Source of the DNA: Nannobrachium achirus
Taxonomy: Eukaryota; Chordata; Actinopteri; Myctophiformes; Myctophidae
Direction of reading: 5' to 3'
DNA: 64,000 bases
NCBI GenBank assembly: GCA_963921795.1
Contig: OY997653.1
Location: 24,039,158 to 24,103,157, forward strand
The translations under genes and the position numbers were made by a program. The notes under the pieces are model-generated. The model was not told the DNA's origin. It saw only the letters and a program-made list of their open reading frames with translations, and ran no database searches. Within the stretch, counting starts at the first letter, position 1. Every line of letters starts with the position of its first letter. Below, in pieces: positions 33,766 through 45,799 of the stretch.

Positions 33766-34190
33766 GTCGAACTCGTTTCCCAACGGGTCTGTGGCCTTAA
33801 GCTAGATGCAGAATAGACCAAAATCAAATCTTTGCTTCTGGGGGTCCCTGGAACAAAATATTTTGCGATGGGGGTCCGTGGCCAAATACATATCATTCTC
33901 CTCTACATGACAAAGTTTGAGAAACAATGATAGCAACAGGAAAACTGTTAGGATTTAGAAGACATTAGAATGTGCAGTGGCCGTTATTAAGGACCCCCAA
34001 AATTTGTTTTTGGCCGCGGACCCCCATCTCAAAATATTTTGTTCCACAGATGGACCCATATCGCAAAATATTTTGTTCCAGGGACCCCCAGAAGCAAAAA
34101 TTAGATTTCAGTCTATTCTGCATCTAGCTTAAGGCCACAGACCCGTTGGGAAACGAGTTTGGGTCGAGTCGACTTTAATTGTTTTAGGTC
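33766..34190. mobile_element. Inverted-repeat element with GGACCCCC motifs
   Basis: 33766-33890 (ACTCGTTTCCCAACGGGTCT ... TGGGGGTCC) recurs as its inverse at 34013-34165. It is a foldback or nested pair of hAT-derived sequences, absent from the matching position in unit 2. Confidence 0.55.
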
Positions 34191-34664
34191 GACCTTTCCT
34201 GTATTCCAATGATTGACCGACCCATGGTTCTTGTCGCCTCATCGCGCAATGCAATAATAGCCCTGAATGGCTAATGAAATACCTCACGGTCATGCACGGT
34301 GTTCTATGACACGTTAATTTAACACTTGATGCATTTTCTACAAGGGATTATAAATGTCATTCTACTCACCCAATGAATGAATTGCTACTTGGGTTGGGCC
34401 ACCTGCTTTTGTCAGCTTTAGGCGCTATACATAACCCATATTATATAGCCTATATAGACCTATAATGGAAAGTTGTGGTAAGCTACTCTGTGGTGTGTTA
34501 CTGTACATGTTTCTCGAATGAGTTGAGTTTGACTGCAGCCTCACTAGTCTTTCTCTCTCGCACACGCACACGCACAGAGGGGCGGGGACTCGGGACTGGA
34601 CTACTGGCTCTGAAATGAGGGAGTTTTGAATGTTGATTTGTCAAAATAAGAGGTCATCATCAAT

Positions 34665-34720
34665 GTCATGTGACAGTCTGAACTGGAAGCTCGATAAGAG
34701 AGAACCCGTTTAAAAATATA
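34665..34720 (+). promoter_or_regulatory. Candidate core promoter of P1
   Basis: GTCATGTGAC (E-box CATGTG, 34665-34674) and an AT-rich TTTAAAAATA about 130 bp before the ATG. Both are conserved before P2 (50673-50682 and 50716-50728). Conservation between duplicates is weak evidence because the whole region is shared. Confidence 0.3.
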
Positions 34721-35203
34721 ACAAACAAACAAAACAATATTAACAACTGTGCCTACACGACAGCGAATCTGCTTTTGTGAGGGCTGAAATTGGCAGTGAT
34801 TGACAGACAGGTTCAGGTAGGCAAGTAGGCACTGTGTGCAGAAAGCATGGCGAACAAGAAGTCCAAGAAAGGCAACCCGAAACTGCCGAAAGGAGTTGAA
34901 AAGTAGCCGGATTGGCTTAAGGTTGACCCTAATAAGCCATGCGAATATCCGTGAGTAGGCTATACTGACCAAAAACAATGTTTGGTGGTACATTTGAACC
35001 TAAGACGATTGGCGAGGTCTTGTAGGCCTACTTGTAAACAATATAGGCTAAAACAACAGTTCGAAATTATAAGCTACTACAAACGCACAAATTCAATATC
35101 CATAATCAAATGCCATCTCTTACAAATACATGCCATAGAAATACATGCCATAGACCTATTATTTACAAAGTTGCTACAGGTTCAAGACTAGTGTGTGTAG
35201 ACC

Positions 35204-35268
35204 AGGGGTGCCCAAAAGGTAGATCGTGATCTACCAGTAGATCACCAAGGGTGTGCAGGTAGATCACA
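35204..35268. mobile_element. 5-prime fragment of hAT MITE (CAGGGGTGCCCAAA)
   Basis: Matches the start of the complete element at 51301-51733. It is followed by a second, partial copy of the sequence at 34999-35125 (TAGGCCTACTTGTAAACAAT), so a local duplication is linked to the truncated element. Confidence 0.6.
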
Positions 35269-36309
35269 TTACATTCAATCAACATTTACATAGGCCTACT
35301 TGTAAACAATATAGGCTAAAACAACTGTTAGAAATTATAAGCTACTAGGCCTACAAATGCACAAATTCAATATCCATAATCAAATGCCATGAACATCTCT
35401 TACATTGAAATACATGCCTACCTATTATTTACAAGTTGCTAACTGTACAGGTTCAAGACTACAGTAGTTATAGGCTAGAGTAGTGTGTAGGCCTACTGTA
35501 AGTTGAAAAAGATCATACCAAGGACAGTGCAACTCAGCTCCTTTCACTATAAGTAGCCTATACTTTAGTGTAATTTACTGAAGTAATATTGATGAATTGC
35601 AAACATTATCAAAGTATTGAGGCACCACTGGACTTACTTCAAGGCACTGACTGTCTTAATGCCCCAGCTGACTGAACCACTTTCACCTCCGTCTCTTTTT
35701 TTGTCAATATCTAGACAACAGTGGCTGTTTCTTTTCATGTAGACACCACCAGTGTCTTTTGTCGAGGTTCTAAATTCTTAACTCCTTAAAACAATCCAGA
35801 AATGTTGATTGTTTCAGGGCTGAGCATCCTTAACCCTTAAATGTAATTAATTCTTTCACAATATAGCCTATGTGTGTCACCAAATTCTGAACTCTGGATG
35901 AAATAAGAAGGGATTCGGATTCGAGTTAGTATAATGGTCATACGGTGTCCTATTATTTGAAAGAAAATGTTGCAAAGAAAAAGGGCTGTTATGTATAGTG
36001 TTTCATAATTAAACGTAATTAGTTGATTTGGCACACTGGCAATCAGTAAAATATAAAGACTTCATTTCAAAAAAGCCATCTAAGGAAAACCAAAGTCTGA
36101 AGAGCTATTGACTGACTGCAAGTTACATTATCACACATGAAGTTTGCCTAAATAAATAATAATAAAAAAAGGCATAAGCCAGTGGTTCTCAAACATTTGG
36201 ACCCCCAATAGCCACGGACCCCCATCTGAAAATGTGCAACCATACTAGATTTGCGTAATAAAAAAAAAATATATATATATTCCACATTTCTTACATTCTT
36301 GAAATGGTT

Positions 36310-36530
36310 TTTGAAAAGAGCAGATCTACAAGCTTACAGGAGGGCACTCTCCATTCTGACATGTCGCCACTCCGACATTGACTTCTTATTGTCGGAGTGG
36401 CAACACTTCCATAGAGGTTAGGTGTAGGGTTAGTGTTAGGGATAGGGTTATAGTGTCGGAAATGTGGAATGGAGACATGTAACCAAGCTCACAACATGTC
36501 ACATCATGATGCATTGTGAGCTTTGATAGC
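36310..36530. mobile_element. Small TIR element inserted into a TACAAGC hairpin
   Basis: In unit 2 the hairpin is whole (52450-52510). Here it is split after GATCTACAAGC by about 160 bp with inverted ends (TCTCCATTCTGACATGT / ACATGTCTCCATTCCACA form), and AAGCT is repeated at the break. Confidence 0.5.
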
Positions 36531-38243
36531 CAATGTAGTAGGGTGGTTAAACTGATGGTATATTAGACCCCAAGGAACCCCTTTGGTTCTGCTTCATGCA
36601 AAGTCACCCACGATACAATCAAATTCCAGTGTCAGTTGTCATAAGACAAAAAGAAAAGCCTTAATTTTAAATTCTGAATCTGCTCCACCTTTCATGTGCT
36701 CCACCATTCATGCTCAGATTGACTTCATGACCTCTGTGACTTGTCTCTCATTCACAAAGGTCAATAGCGCCATCTATTGACCAGTTTCTGTACTCATTAA
36801 TCAAATGGGTAATGTACTACTGTAGCCCACACATACATCTCTTTCTTGGAAAACAAAACAAGGGCTTTCATTGCCTGATTTAGTTTAGGGGGCCCCTGTA
36901 ATCTTGGGCCTAGTAGTCCCACTCAGTAATAAAACTCTGATTACACTATACCTTTAGTTTAAATATGTATGTGTATGATATTATTGCATATACACACACA
37001 CAGTCTTACTTACACTGTAATAGTAGAATACAATGAACGCATTTAATATCATGGGGTGAAAGAGGTAGGGAAGCTTGCGCTCTAAACTCAAGTTTTACTA
37101 GTGCTGAAGACCCCTATTGTTGTCCACCCCTATCATAGGGATGGATAACACGTCACTACTCACTACGTGTTGTGAGCTTGCTTAATTTATGCAATTTCTT
37201 TAAAATTCAGAAATTATGAAATATGGCTATGTGGTTCAAAATTGTATTTGAAATCAAAATAAACTTTAACAGAATTATAACACGTGAAATAGATGTTACA
37301 GACCACTGTTGTGAATAAGAAACTTTTCTTAATATGTCTAGCAGCTTAAATAAAGGTTAGAAAAATGTCATGGTCCAAGTAGATCCAATCCTGTCTAGGG
37401 TGATCAGGTCAGTTACGATCAGGGCATTTTCTTTGGCGATTAATTGTTACACAAATAACTGCGACTAACTATTTAGACTAACTATTTAATTGTGTTTTTC
37501 CATTTAACATTGGAACATAAAAATTACATTTCTGTGTGGCTTTTAGGCTTCACCAACAAACAATCTACAGGGCAGATATAACAAATAACTTCAATATACA
37601 AAGAGATGACTGACATATTTAATAACTTAATTCAAAACAAAAATAGTGGCAATAGAGGATCTACAAGCTCATGTTGCTATTGCTATTTCACCTTTACATT
37701 TGAAAATATATTAACCTTTTTCAACATGGCACAATAATTGAGATTGTATCAAATAATTGCGATTGTATCAAATAATTGCGATTGTATCAAATAATTGAGA
37801 TTAGGTGATTATGTAATAATAATTGTGCATAATCCTGACCTCATCCATGTATCATCCTCAAGTACTCTTGAAACTACCTTTATGTCAAATGCGTTTACAT
37901 GTGACTGCATCTTTCTGTTTGTGCTGAGTGGTGTATGTGTTGTTTTGGCCCATGTAATGTTTTGAGGAGTTTTAACAATGTAACTGTTGTCAGTGTGTGA
38001 GACCGGTTTGCTCTTGTTCCTACAGCAAGATCGAGCTGAAGGATCTTTCCTTTTCCAGCGATGCTGAGAGAAATGAGCTGAACAAGATATACCAGGATGA
38101 GCTGGGAGAACGGGTGGAAGATGACGACATTAGTGATGCAGCCCATGCCAAGGGACTGTCACAGCTGGGTGAGAGATGACTGACCTGATTCAGATCACTA
38201 CAAATATAGTTGTAACATTGCAGGTTTTTCTACACATACAGTA

Positions 38244-38921
38244 GTCATGTTTCCATAAATTTGAATATAGGAAGCAAATTATCAGAAATATGCATTAAGA
38301 CAAAGCAAATTTAGCCTGTTTCCATTAAACTGATGAAATGTGATTCTTGGGAGATCCTGCCTGGATCCATCTGACCGACCTGCTGTAAATACTTCAGAAG
38401 GAAGGTAAATACTTCCCACGGGCTTGCACACAGTGCACATAGATGGGATGGGGCTGATTTTTTTAGACCGAATCTAAGACGTGAGCACTGCTGTGACTCT
38501 GCACACTCACCCTGCAGCGTCACGGATGCGAGCTGAGCTTGTATAATGTCCACTTTTGGCAGTGTGATGATGAAGGTTTAGCCAGGATTTACTTGGATGA
38601 TGTCACGGACGAAGCTTGAACGTAAAATAAACCAATTCCATTGCAAGGTACAGCAGTAGGGAAAACGGCGCTAACAAGTTGGTAGCTCCCTTCAGCCAAA
38701 TCAATATCATGCAAGTTCAATGCATTTTCATTCAAATCTCATTCGCTTCGTGTTTCCATTGCACTAATGCGCTAAGTATTTTCGATAAAGCCTCAAAATC
38801 CACCTCCTCTAAGCGCATAAATGTTTTTTGCGGATAATGAAAGTTTATTCGAATTTTGAAGTGTTTCCATAAAAGGATTTAAGAGCAAAAGCCTTAATGC
38901 GCATTAAGAGAAACGCCACTA
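38244..38921. mobile_element. MITE-like element in intron 2 of P1 (TIR GTGGCGTTTC family)
   Basis: Starts near GTCATGTTTCCATAAATTTG and ends GAGAAACGCCACT. A related copy starts at 40469 (AGTGGCGTTTCCATAAACG). Unit 2 lacks it; there the same spot holds a different transposon (54028-55899). Confidence 0.6.
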
Positions 38922-39857
38922 CTGACACCCTGTATACGGTAGGCAAGATTTTACACCAGGTATACCATGCTGATGAAGGCGTAAACACAGAAACGCCTTT
39001 GTTGCTGGCTGCTCTGCAGCGTACCATGCCGACCTTAATATAAAATAAAAAGTACCTTAAAAGGACTGTTCCGTGTGCTGGTGTTCTCTTTGAGAATGTT
39101 CTTGTAAAGACTTTACACCCCCATTTAAGTATAACATTCTCCAGTCTATTAGTAATTATCTATATTTCATATTTCCTCACAGAAGTTATGGTTTGCCTGC
39201 TTATTGACGATATTAATCTTCAGCGTCTACCTTGTTTGTACTTCAGTCTACAGGACTAAAAAGGAAAGTGCGGCTCCAGAGCTTGTTGGAGGGGTGTGCT
39301 GCAGTTTTGAGGACAACAACGTAATCTATGTCACAGCAATCGCCCGCAAAAAGCTGTACGATGGGGAAGGCATAGGTATGGTGTTCTGTTCAGATCTAGC
39401 ATTAGTGTTCACTTGAAATTAATCCTGGATTTCATTTGAAAAACTGTCTGTACACTCTCATTCTAGGTCGAAAGATGATGGAACATGTGTTCGATTACGT
39501 TGAACAACATAGACAATACAAGAAGATCTACCTGTGAGTAATAATAGTACTTGCAACAAATGTGATGATTGTGTTGGTTTAACAGAAACAGAAATCACCC
39601 CTCAAAAATCAACTAACTAATGAGTTAGTTCAGAACTTTAATCTTTTGTTGTAACTAATGCTGAATCCATATCGCTCTCCTGCAGGCACGTGGCCACCAA
39701 TAACAAAAAAGCCATTGGCTTTTATGAGTATTTCAACTTTCAACGGCACCCTGCTGAACCTGACTCAGAGTTCTACGGAGATGGCAGAGATGCTTTTGTG
39801 TATTTCATCAAGAAAAAAATGGTGTTGTCCACATACAAAGGAACAAAAATGAGATAA

Positions 39858-42800
39858 TACTCTGTTGCACCCGGTATCCTGCTCACCAAACCCATTTTAA
39901 ATGCCTTTTCTACCTGTACTGTGTGTGAACAAACTTCAATCAATCAATCAATTAAAATAGCCTTCCATAATTGTGTGATATCTCTTTGTAGCTATCCATC
40001 ACTACAGTATCTTGAGAATGTCAAACTGATCTACATCAAACTCGCTGAAGACCCAACAGGGGAGTGCATTGCCCGGCATTATGTTGGTGGTCCAGAACCA
40101 CTGACATACCCATATGTAGGTGTGGGCATGTCCATATTTGTACATGGTGTATAAAGTGTACAACACTCTGTCCAGGCTTGCATTCCCAAATTGCATTCCC
40201 AAATTGAATCTTTCCCCATTGTCATCATTCGTGAGTCTAGTATCATCATCGTCATCATACTATGAGCCAGGAGATCTCTGTAAAAATCCAGGTCCACTGT
40301 CATACCTTTCATTTGGGAGATACAGGGCACTTCCGGGTTGCACAATGTAACTCAGAGAGTGTGTGCTGTGTGGGTAAAATTTCAAGGTAATCCGACAAAC
40401 TGGAGATACAGTAAGTAGGGAGAACCGAAAGTGGTAATCCTTTGATAAAATTGGAAGTCTGTGGGATAGTGGCGTTTCCATAAACGTATTCGAATTAGGG
40501 AAGCGTATTATCAGAAATACGCATTAAGACAAAGCGAATTTAGCATGTTTCCATTTGCGGGTGTCATTCGAATTAGCGACGTCGCAAGAGTTGATCGGGC
40601 TGATTTTTATCAGACCGAACCTGAGCACTGCACCGTCTGCACGTCTGACTGCTGTGACTCGGTCGCTGTCTAGTAGTGGGAAGAAGGTGTTATCATCATC
40701 ATGGCCCCAAATAACTTTTAAATACAATTGGCGACGAGTCTCTTACGAAATTGGCAAGAGTTCCTCTCAATACATAAAGCTACCGGTTCACCGGGAAAAC
40801 CGCGGTCAATAAAAGCAATAACCTGCTCATCTTAGACTTCAGTCCTAGTCTCAAAATGTTATGCAAGCTAGCAGTAATTCAGTACGGTCTGGAGCAGTCT
40901 GAACTCCCACATGACATCAGATGGGAACTGACGGCCATGGCTACCCACCAGTGCCAGCTCCTGGCAAAAATCAGCAGCGGGGGGGAAGATTTTGCAGTGG
41001 GGGCATTTTATAATGGCAACAGGGCTATTGTGTATAACAAATGCTCACAATAAACACTGCGGTATGGTCACAATTATGCAGCTGCACCAACAACAAACAA
41101 ATGGAATTGGTACAACTGAAGTTCGGGAGGTGTGACCAAGCAGAGGACAACCAAGCACCTCTAACTCCACCCTTGCCACCCAATGCCGACCATTCAACCA
41201 TCTCCTATCAAGCTGACAACTCCTCCTCTACCAATCACAGTGGTATATAAACCAACTTGAAAAAATAAAAATGGCGGCATGCATAGTTTCCCTCTTCTTC
41301 CCTACCTCTATCCTCTTCTACAGGTTCCAGGCGGGGTCTCTCTACCTACTCCAGCACAGACGTGTGCTTTTGACCCCTAAGCCAAAGACTTGCGTCAGTG
41401 CAACCACACTTGCAATTTCCCAGAACTGCACCTTTCTAATAGTTTACCATTAACCTATTATCAATTAGAAAATGAATTTATAATATTGTGAAGAACATAT
41501 AGATTTATCATTAAAACATATTCAAAATATTTGTAGGGTATAGGATACTACTGGCCAATCAGGACTGGGTGGTATAAATAAAGGTGATGATGGGTGGCAC
41601 AAAGTCTGGGTGGGCATTGCCCCCTTCTGTAGCACCCCCACTGTACAAACAGCTACAAAACACACAAGGTGTAGAAAATTAAACTACATGAGTTGAACTA
41701 CGTAATATTAGCAAGCATTTTCTGTTGCCTGCCAGTAATTCAACTACATGCATATTTGTGTGGCGTGTCTGTCAAGTAGTTTGTCAACCTTGGGTTTAAC
41801 TCAAGCTAGGCTACTATACAGTTGGGTTTAACTCAAGCTAGGCTACTATACAGTTGGCTTTTATGAGCATTTTAAATTTCAACAGCACCCTGAACCTGAA
41901 TCAAAAGTTCTACAGCAACGGCAGAGATGCTTTCATCTATCACATCAAGAAAGAAACAAAAAAAAAACAGTATTGTCCAGATACAAAGGAAAACAATAAG
42001 ATAAGACTCTGATAATCCAATATCTGTTGAACCCAAAATCAGAGTGCCTATTGCAACCGTCTGTCTGTCTTTGTCCTTTTTATGCCTATGCAGTATATGG
42101 ACATTTCAGTAGCCATAATAGTCAATATATGTGGGCATGCCCACATATATTGACTGATGTGTTTGTGCCTGATGCCATGACAATACATTGAGGTTAAGAA
42201 ACCCTCCACAATTGGGTGTAGCATTGGGAACTCCTTATATGGTTATTATGGCTAACTCACGGCATGGGTGTGATGTCAGACTCAGAGGCCCATCGGCCTA
42301 GCCTGGTAAAAACCAGACCGCACTGGCGGTGGAAGTCTTCAGAAGAACCCAAATCTATCTTCTATCCTCTTCACAGGAAGTCTTCAAAATAATCTTTCCA
42401 TACTGGGAAGAGCGTCTTTGCCCACGCCGTACATGGATCTTCAGATTCATGACGGCACTTCCTGTGGTGTGTGATAGAGGCTGGCCCACCAGGCTACTGC
42501 CGCAGATCCTGTCATGTCCATGGGTGCCAATTTCTTTCAGTAACCTGATGGTGTAAGACAATAGAAAATACATTTAAACTTTAATGTAAAATGTCAAACC
42601 CACTTCATTTTGACTATAAGCTTTTAACTATAACATGATTTATTATATTTTAAGTATGTTGGTGTTAGAATAATGGCAGGTGGGCATAGCAATAAAAAGC
42701 AAGTCTCGAACACCTAAGGTGACAGGTGAAACTGAAAAAAGAAAAATCCAATAAAATGGCTTTAACAGGAAATCACGTTCCCCACGATTTGGTCTATTAG

Positions 42801-43450
42801 AACTTCATCAGGCTCTCTTCATGACACAAAGATAAAGATATTTGAAGACAGTATGCAAGAGTTATTTTTTAGGTCATTTCTATACCAAAAAAATGGTTGT
42901 GGACTATATGACTTAAAACATGCACTCAGGGACAGACTTATGGAAATGAGCTGGTAGTAATGCTTATATCATTATCTCTAACGCTCACCTGTCATCGCTG
43001 TAGTCACAGAAGATGGGACGTTTTCTCTCTCCCGACCGTTGCTACAACTGGTACAGGCTGTGGTGTCGTTTTTGCCATGTTGTGGCAAAGCTTGTGGAGA
43101 CTGGGCTGGTACACTGTTGATGTTTAGGTCTTTCTACAGCTTCCAGAGGTCCAGGGTATGGAAGATGGCCACAAACACACGTGGAGCTGGTATGACTGAG
43201 ACACAATGGGACAGGCGCAGGCTAATTAATCACACATGTCAATTAATTGAATCAATACTTATTGATTAACAGTGCATGTTAGACTAAGCCAACCTTTAGT
43301 TGGCCGAGTTAAAGGGAACTCAATAAACAATAGGTTTCCCCAGTCAGGCTGTCAAATGAATGACAGAGTATACAATCCTAGTACAATTGCACTGATTTTT
43401 ATTACATTACTGGTTAGAAGAGCAATATAGTTGATTCATTAAATATAGCA
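39858..43450. other. Downstream region of P1, mainly repeats
   Basis: Contains the second GTGGCGTTTC-family element (from 40469), an exon 5 relic (41855-41999), a 31-bp tandem duplication around 41803-41865 (GTTTAACTCAAGCTAGGCTA) and otherwise nothing I can assign. The ORFs of 60-85 residues here show no motif. Confidence 0.4.
41855..41999 (+). pseudogene. P-type exon 5 relic
   Basis: GGCTTTTATGAGCATTTTAA encodes GFYEHFKFQQHPEPESK and then shifts frame. There is no acceptor and no HVxT start, so it is a truncated extra copy of the P1/P2 last exon. Confidence 0.65.
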
Positions 43451-44858
43451 GGGCACAGTTTAATGATCACAGGGACCTGATAATACAGTGAACCCGTTCT
43501 TTATAGACAGTACACTAAAACTCAGTGATCGTAAACTGAACACTCATGTGGGAAACAGATGGACACAAAATACCATACACAAACAAATCAAAAGTACACC
43601 ATGACTTAAAACTAGCTCTGTTCCAGTGGTCCATATTTAGGAACATTTCTAACAAGGAACAGAGCTAACTTAAAACTAATAAGGTAAGGGCATGGGGTAA
43701 ACGCCTTTGCAATCTGTAAAGTTAAAGATAATAACAATACACTATAGTAGCCTATAAATAGATTAATTCTAATATTAATTCAAATAGGCTAATATTACTA
43801 CTAGAATTACTATGTTGCCATACATTCTATGGTCCACTGAACACCAGCAGCTCCCATCAGGCTGCCGTTGTAGAAGTCAAACCCTGCAAAAAACATAAAA
43901 TACAATCCCCTATTACGTGGATTCAATACATAGCCGTACCATGCAAGTTAAAATGCACAACTATTAAAATGAATAAACGACACGAAATCGTAGAATTGTG
44001 TTTGCATACCCGCAGTTCCCAGCAGCAGCAGGTGCATCCATCCAACCTCCATCGTTTACTGTGATGGAATAGGCTGCAGCTGTGAGGTCGCACCCAGGCT
44101 GCACATCTGATGAGAACAAACCAAAAGTACATTATTATCCAATATTCACTTATGAAGTATGAAATAAGTCACACTAGCTCTGGTCCAAAGCGTAACTAGA
44201 CCAGAGCTATGTCACAGGCACAGCCAGAGCCAGCCAGCCCATCACCCTCTTCTTGTGGCTGTAGAGCCTGCTTGATATTGCTGCTTCACTTTTACATAAG
44301 GACACCTGTAAGCTTCATTCAGCCATAGTCTAATATATCTATCCATTCAGCGTCCATATTGATCTTTTTAACCTGTTTCCGCTGCAGAGACACTTTGTAA
44401 ACCAGGATATGTCCACCCTTCCTTTTGTCTGCTTCTATGAAAGAAATGCATCATTTTACTCCAGCAGTTGGATAATATTTTCAGCTACTCAACTCTCAAG
44501 CTGACAATGGATAATGTTGATGCCAGCCTTTATGGCAGGTGCATACCGCCACCTACTGGACCGGCATATGTAGTATGCCATTACTTCACATCATTAAAGC
44601 AGATTTAAATAATACTTAATTATACAAACTAGCCCTTACCCGTTCAAAGATATGAGCTCCGAAATGATGTGCAGTGTGTGGGTTATGGGATGTGCACTGT
44701 GCACACAGTATATGAGGGATGGAAAGTAACTTTAACTGGTGCTTGCATGCTAATATGTAGGAGCATCAATGTAAGAAATACCCGTTCCATTTAACGGCTA
44801 CAGAGATACTGTGTACCGATCTGCATGATTTTTGGACAACATCTGTAACAGGGCCAGA

Positions 44859-44920
44859 ACACCCCCCCCCAGCCCCCCCCCCCCCCCCGCCCGCCCGCCC
44901 GCCTGCACACACACACTCCC

Positions 44921-44977
<57 letters not shown>

Positions 44978-44994
44978 GGGGGGGGGGGGGGGGG
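44859..44994. repeat. Poly-C / (CA)n / poly-G tract
   Basis: Long C runs, then about 40 bp of CA repeat, then 18-19 G. The C and G runs are self-complementary around the CA loop. The ORFs here are artefacts of the repeat. Confidence 0.9.
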
Positions 44995-45679
44995 TTTGTG
45001 TGTGATTGTGCATGGCCTGAACAACAGCGCCCCTCCCTTAACATGTGTGGTCACAAAAGGTACTGTAGGCTAAATAGATATAGATACACCATAAAAATGC
45101 TAATATACAGCATACGATTTGTGAAAGTGACAAACGGGCTTCACAGTTATGTCAGGTGTGTTCTTATGCTAATGGTGATGCGATTTCAGATCAATTGCTC
45201 CAGCCACTGAGGAGAAACGCTGTGACAGACACTCACTCACTCAGACAGACACTCAGACAGACACTCAGACATTCGGAAAATTATATGTTTGATAGTTAAT
45301 GATATTACATTGCACTACTACTAAAAGTAATAATTATATTGAACCATAGATAAACAAGGCCCACAAATTGAAAACAAGCCCTTAGGGCTTTTTGTCAGAA
45401 TCAATCAATATAATCCTATAGCCTACAATAGTATACATCCCTCTTACTTTTGAATCAGCACAATGTAGTTAGTGTGGGTGCCGGGCCCACTGCCCAGACT
45501 ATAATACTTGTCCAACTTTATTCTTTGTGGATTTTACCTGTTTTGCTGCGCTACTCCTCCAAGTGGCCCCACAGTTTTAGTGTGGCACGCAGTTGGGCCA
45601 TAATGTCCCAAACGACCGGCGGCTTCATCGGGACATGAAGGGGACAGGGGTGCATTTTGCCAAGACGTTATATAGTTTA

Positions 45680-45732
<53 letters not shown>
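45680..45732. repeat. (AT)n microsatellite
   Basis: About 25 AT dinucleotides. Confidence 0.95.
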
Positions 45733-45734
<2 letters not shown>

Positions 45735-45799
45735 GTGTATATTTATTCGTGAATAGGAAAATGCAAAAATAACTTTTCCCAAATAAAGAGATGACGACA

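Larger units (their letters stand above)
34847..39857 (+). pseudogene. GNAT N-acetyltransferase, NAA50-like, P-type gene P1 (5 exons; in-frame TAG in exon 1)
   Basis: Exons: 34847-34950, 38026-38168, 39247-39375, 39467-39533, 39686-39857. All borders are GT-AG and the phases fit; the total of 615 nt gives 204 codons plus stop. The only lesion is TAG at 34904-34906 (codon 20), where P2 has GAG. Exon 2: KIELKDLSFSSDAERNELNK. Exon 3: VYRTKKESAAPELVGGVCCS, ending YDGEGIG. Exon 4: RKMMEHVFDYVEQHRQYKKI. Exon 5: HVATNNKKAIGFYEYFNFQR. Equivalents of NAA50 Tyr73 (IYVTAIA) and His112 are present and CoA-loop Gly87/Gly89 are kept; Arg84 is Asp. The FPVSY substrate loop of NAA50 is missing. It may be a young pseudogene, or exon 1 may be replaced by another first exon. 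Confidence 0.65.
28441..42000. repeat. Segmental duplication unit 1 (tandem partner 43.5-56.9 kb)
   Basis: Colinear with unit 2 at an offset of about 16 kb. Matching anchors: 28640/43530 (CTCATGTGGGAAACA), 29.0/43.9 kb, 30.1/45.55 kb, 31.0/47.05 kb, 33.35/49.0 kb, P1 exon 1/P2 exon 1 (34847/50855), exon 2 (38026/53807) and exon 5 (39686/56750). Offsets vary because transposons inserted independently in each unit. Confidence 0.85.

Noticed and set aside
35920..35960. tRNA-like GGATTCGAGTTAGTATAATGG
   Set aside because: No matching cloverleaf arms or acceptor stem could be drawn; it lies in repeat-rich intron sequence.
39183..39246. Apparent transmembrane segment (FACLLTILIFSVYLVC) before P1 exon 3
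   Set aside because: It is the end of intron 2: the matching stretch in other copies carries the branch-point-like ACTAATC and polypyrimidine tract, and splicing at CTTCAG gives the conserved phase.
44766..45054. Pro/Cys/Val-rich and Gly-rich ORFs
   Set aside because: Produced by homopolymer and CA repeats; the same holds for ORFs at 50434-50652 and 52622-52952.
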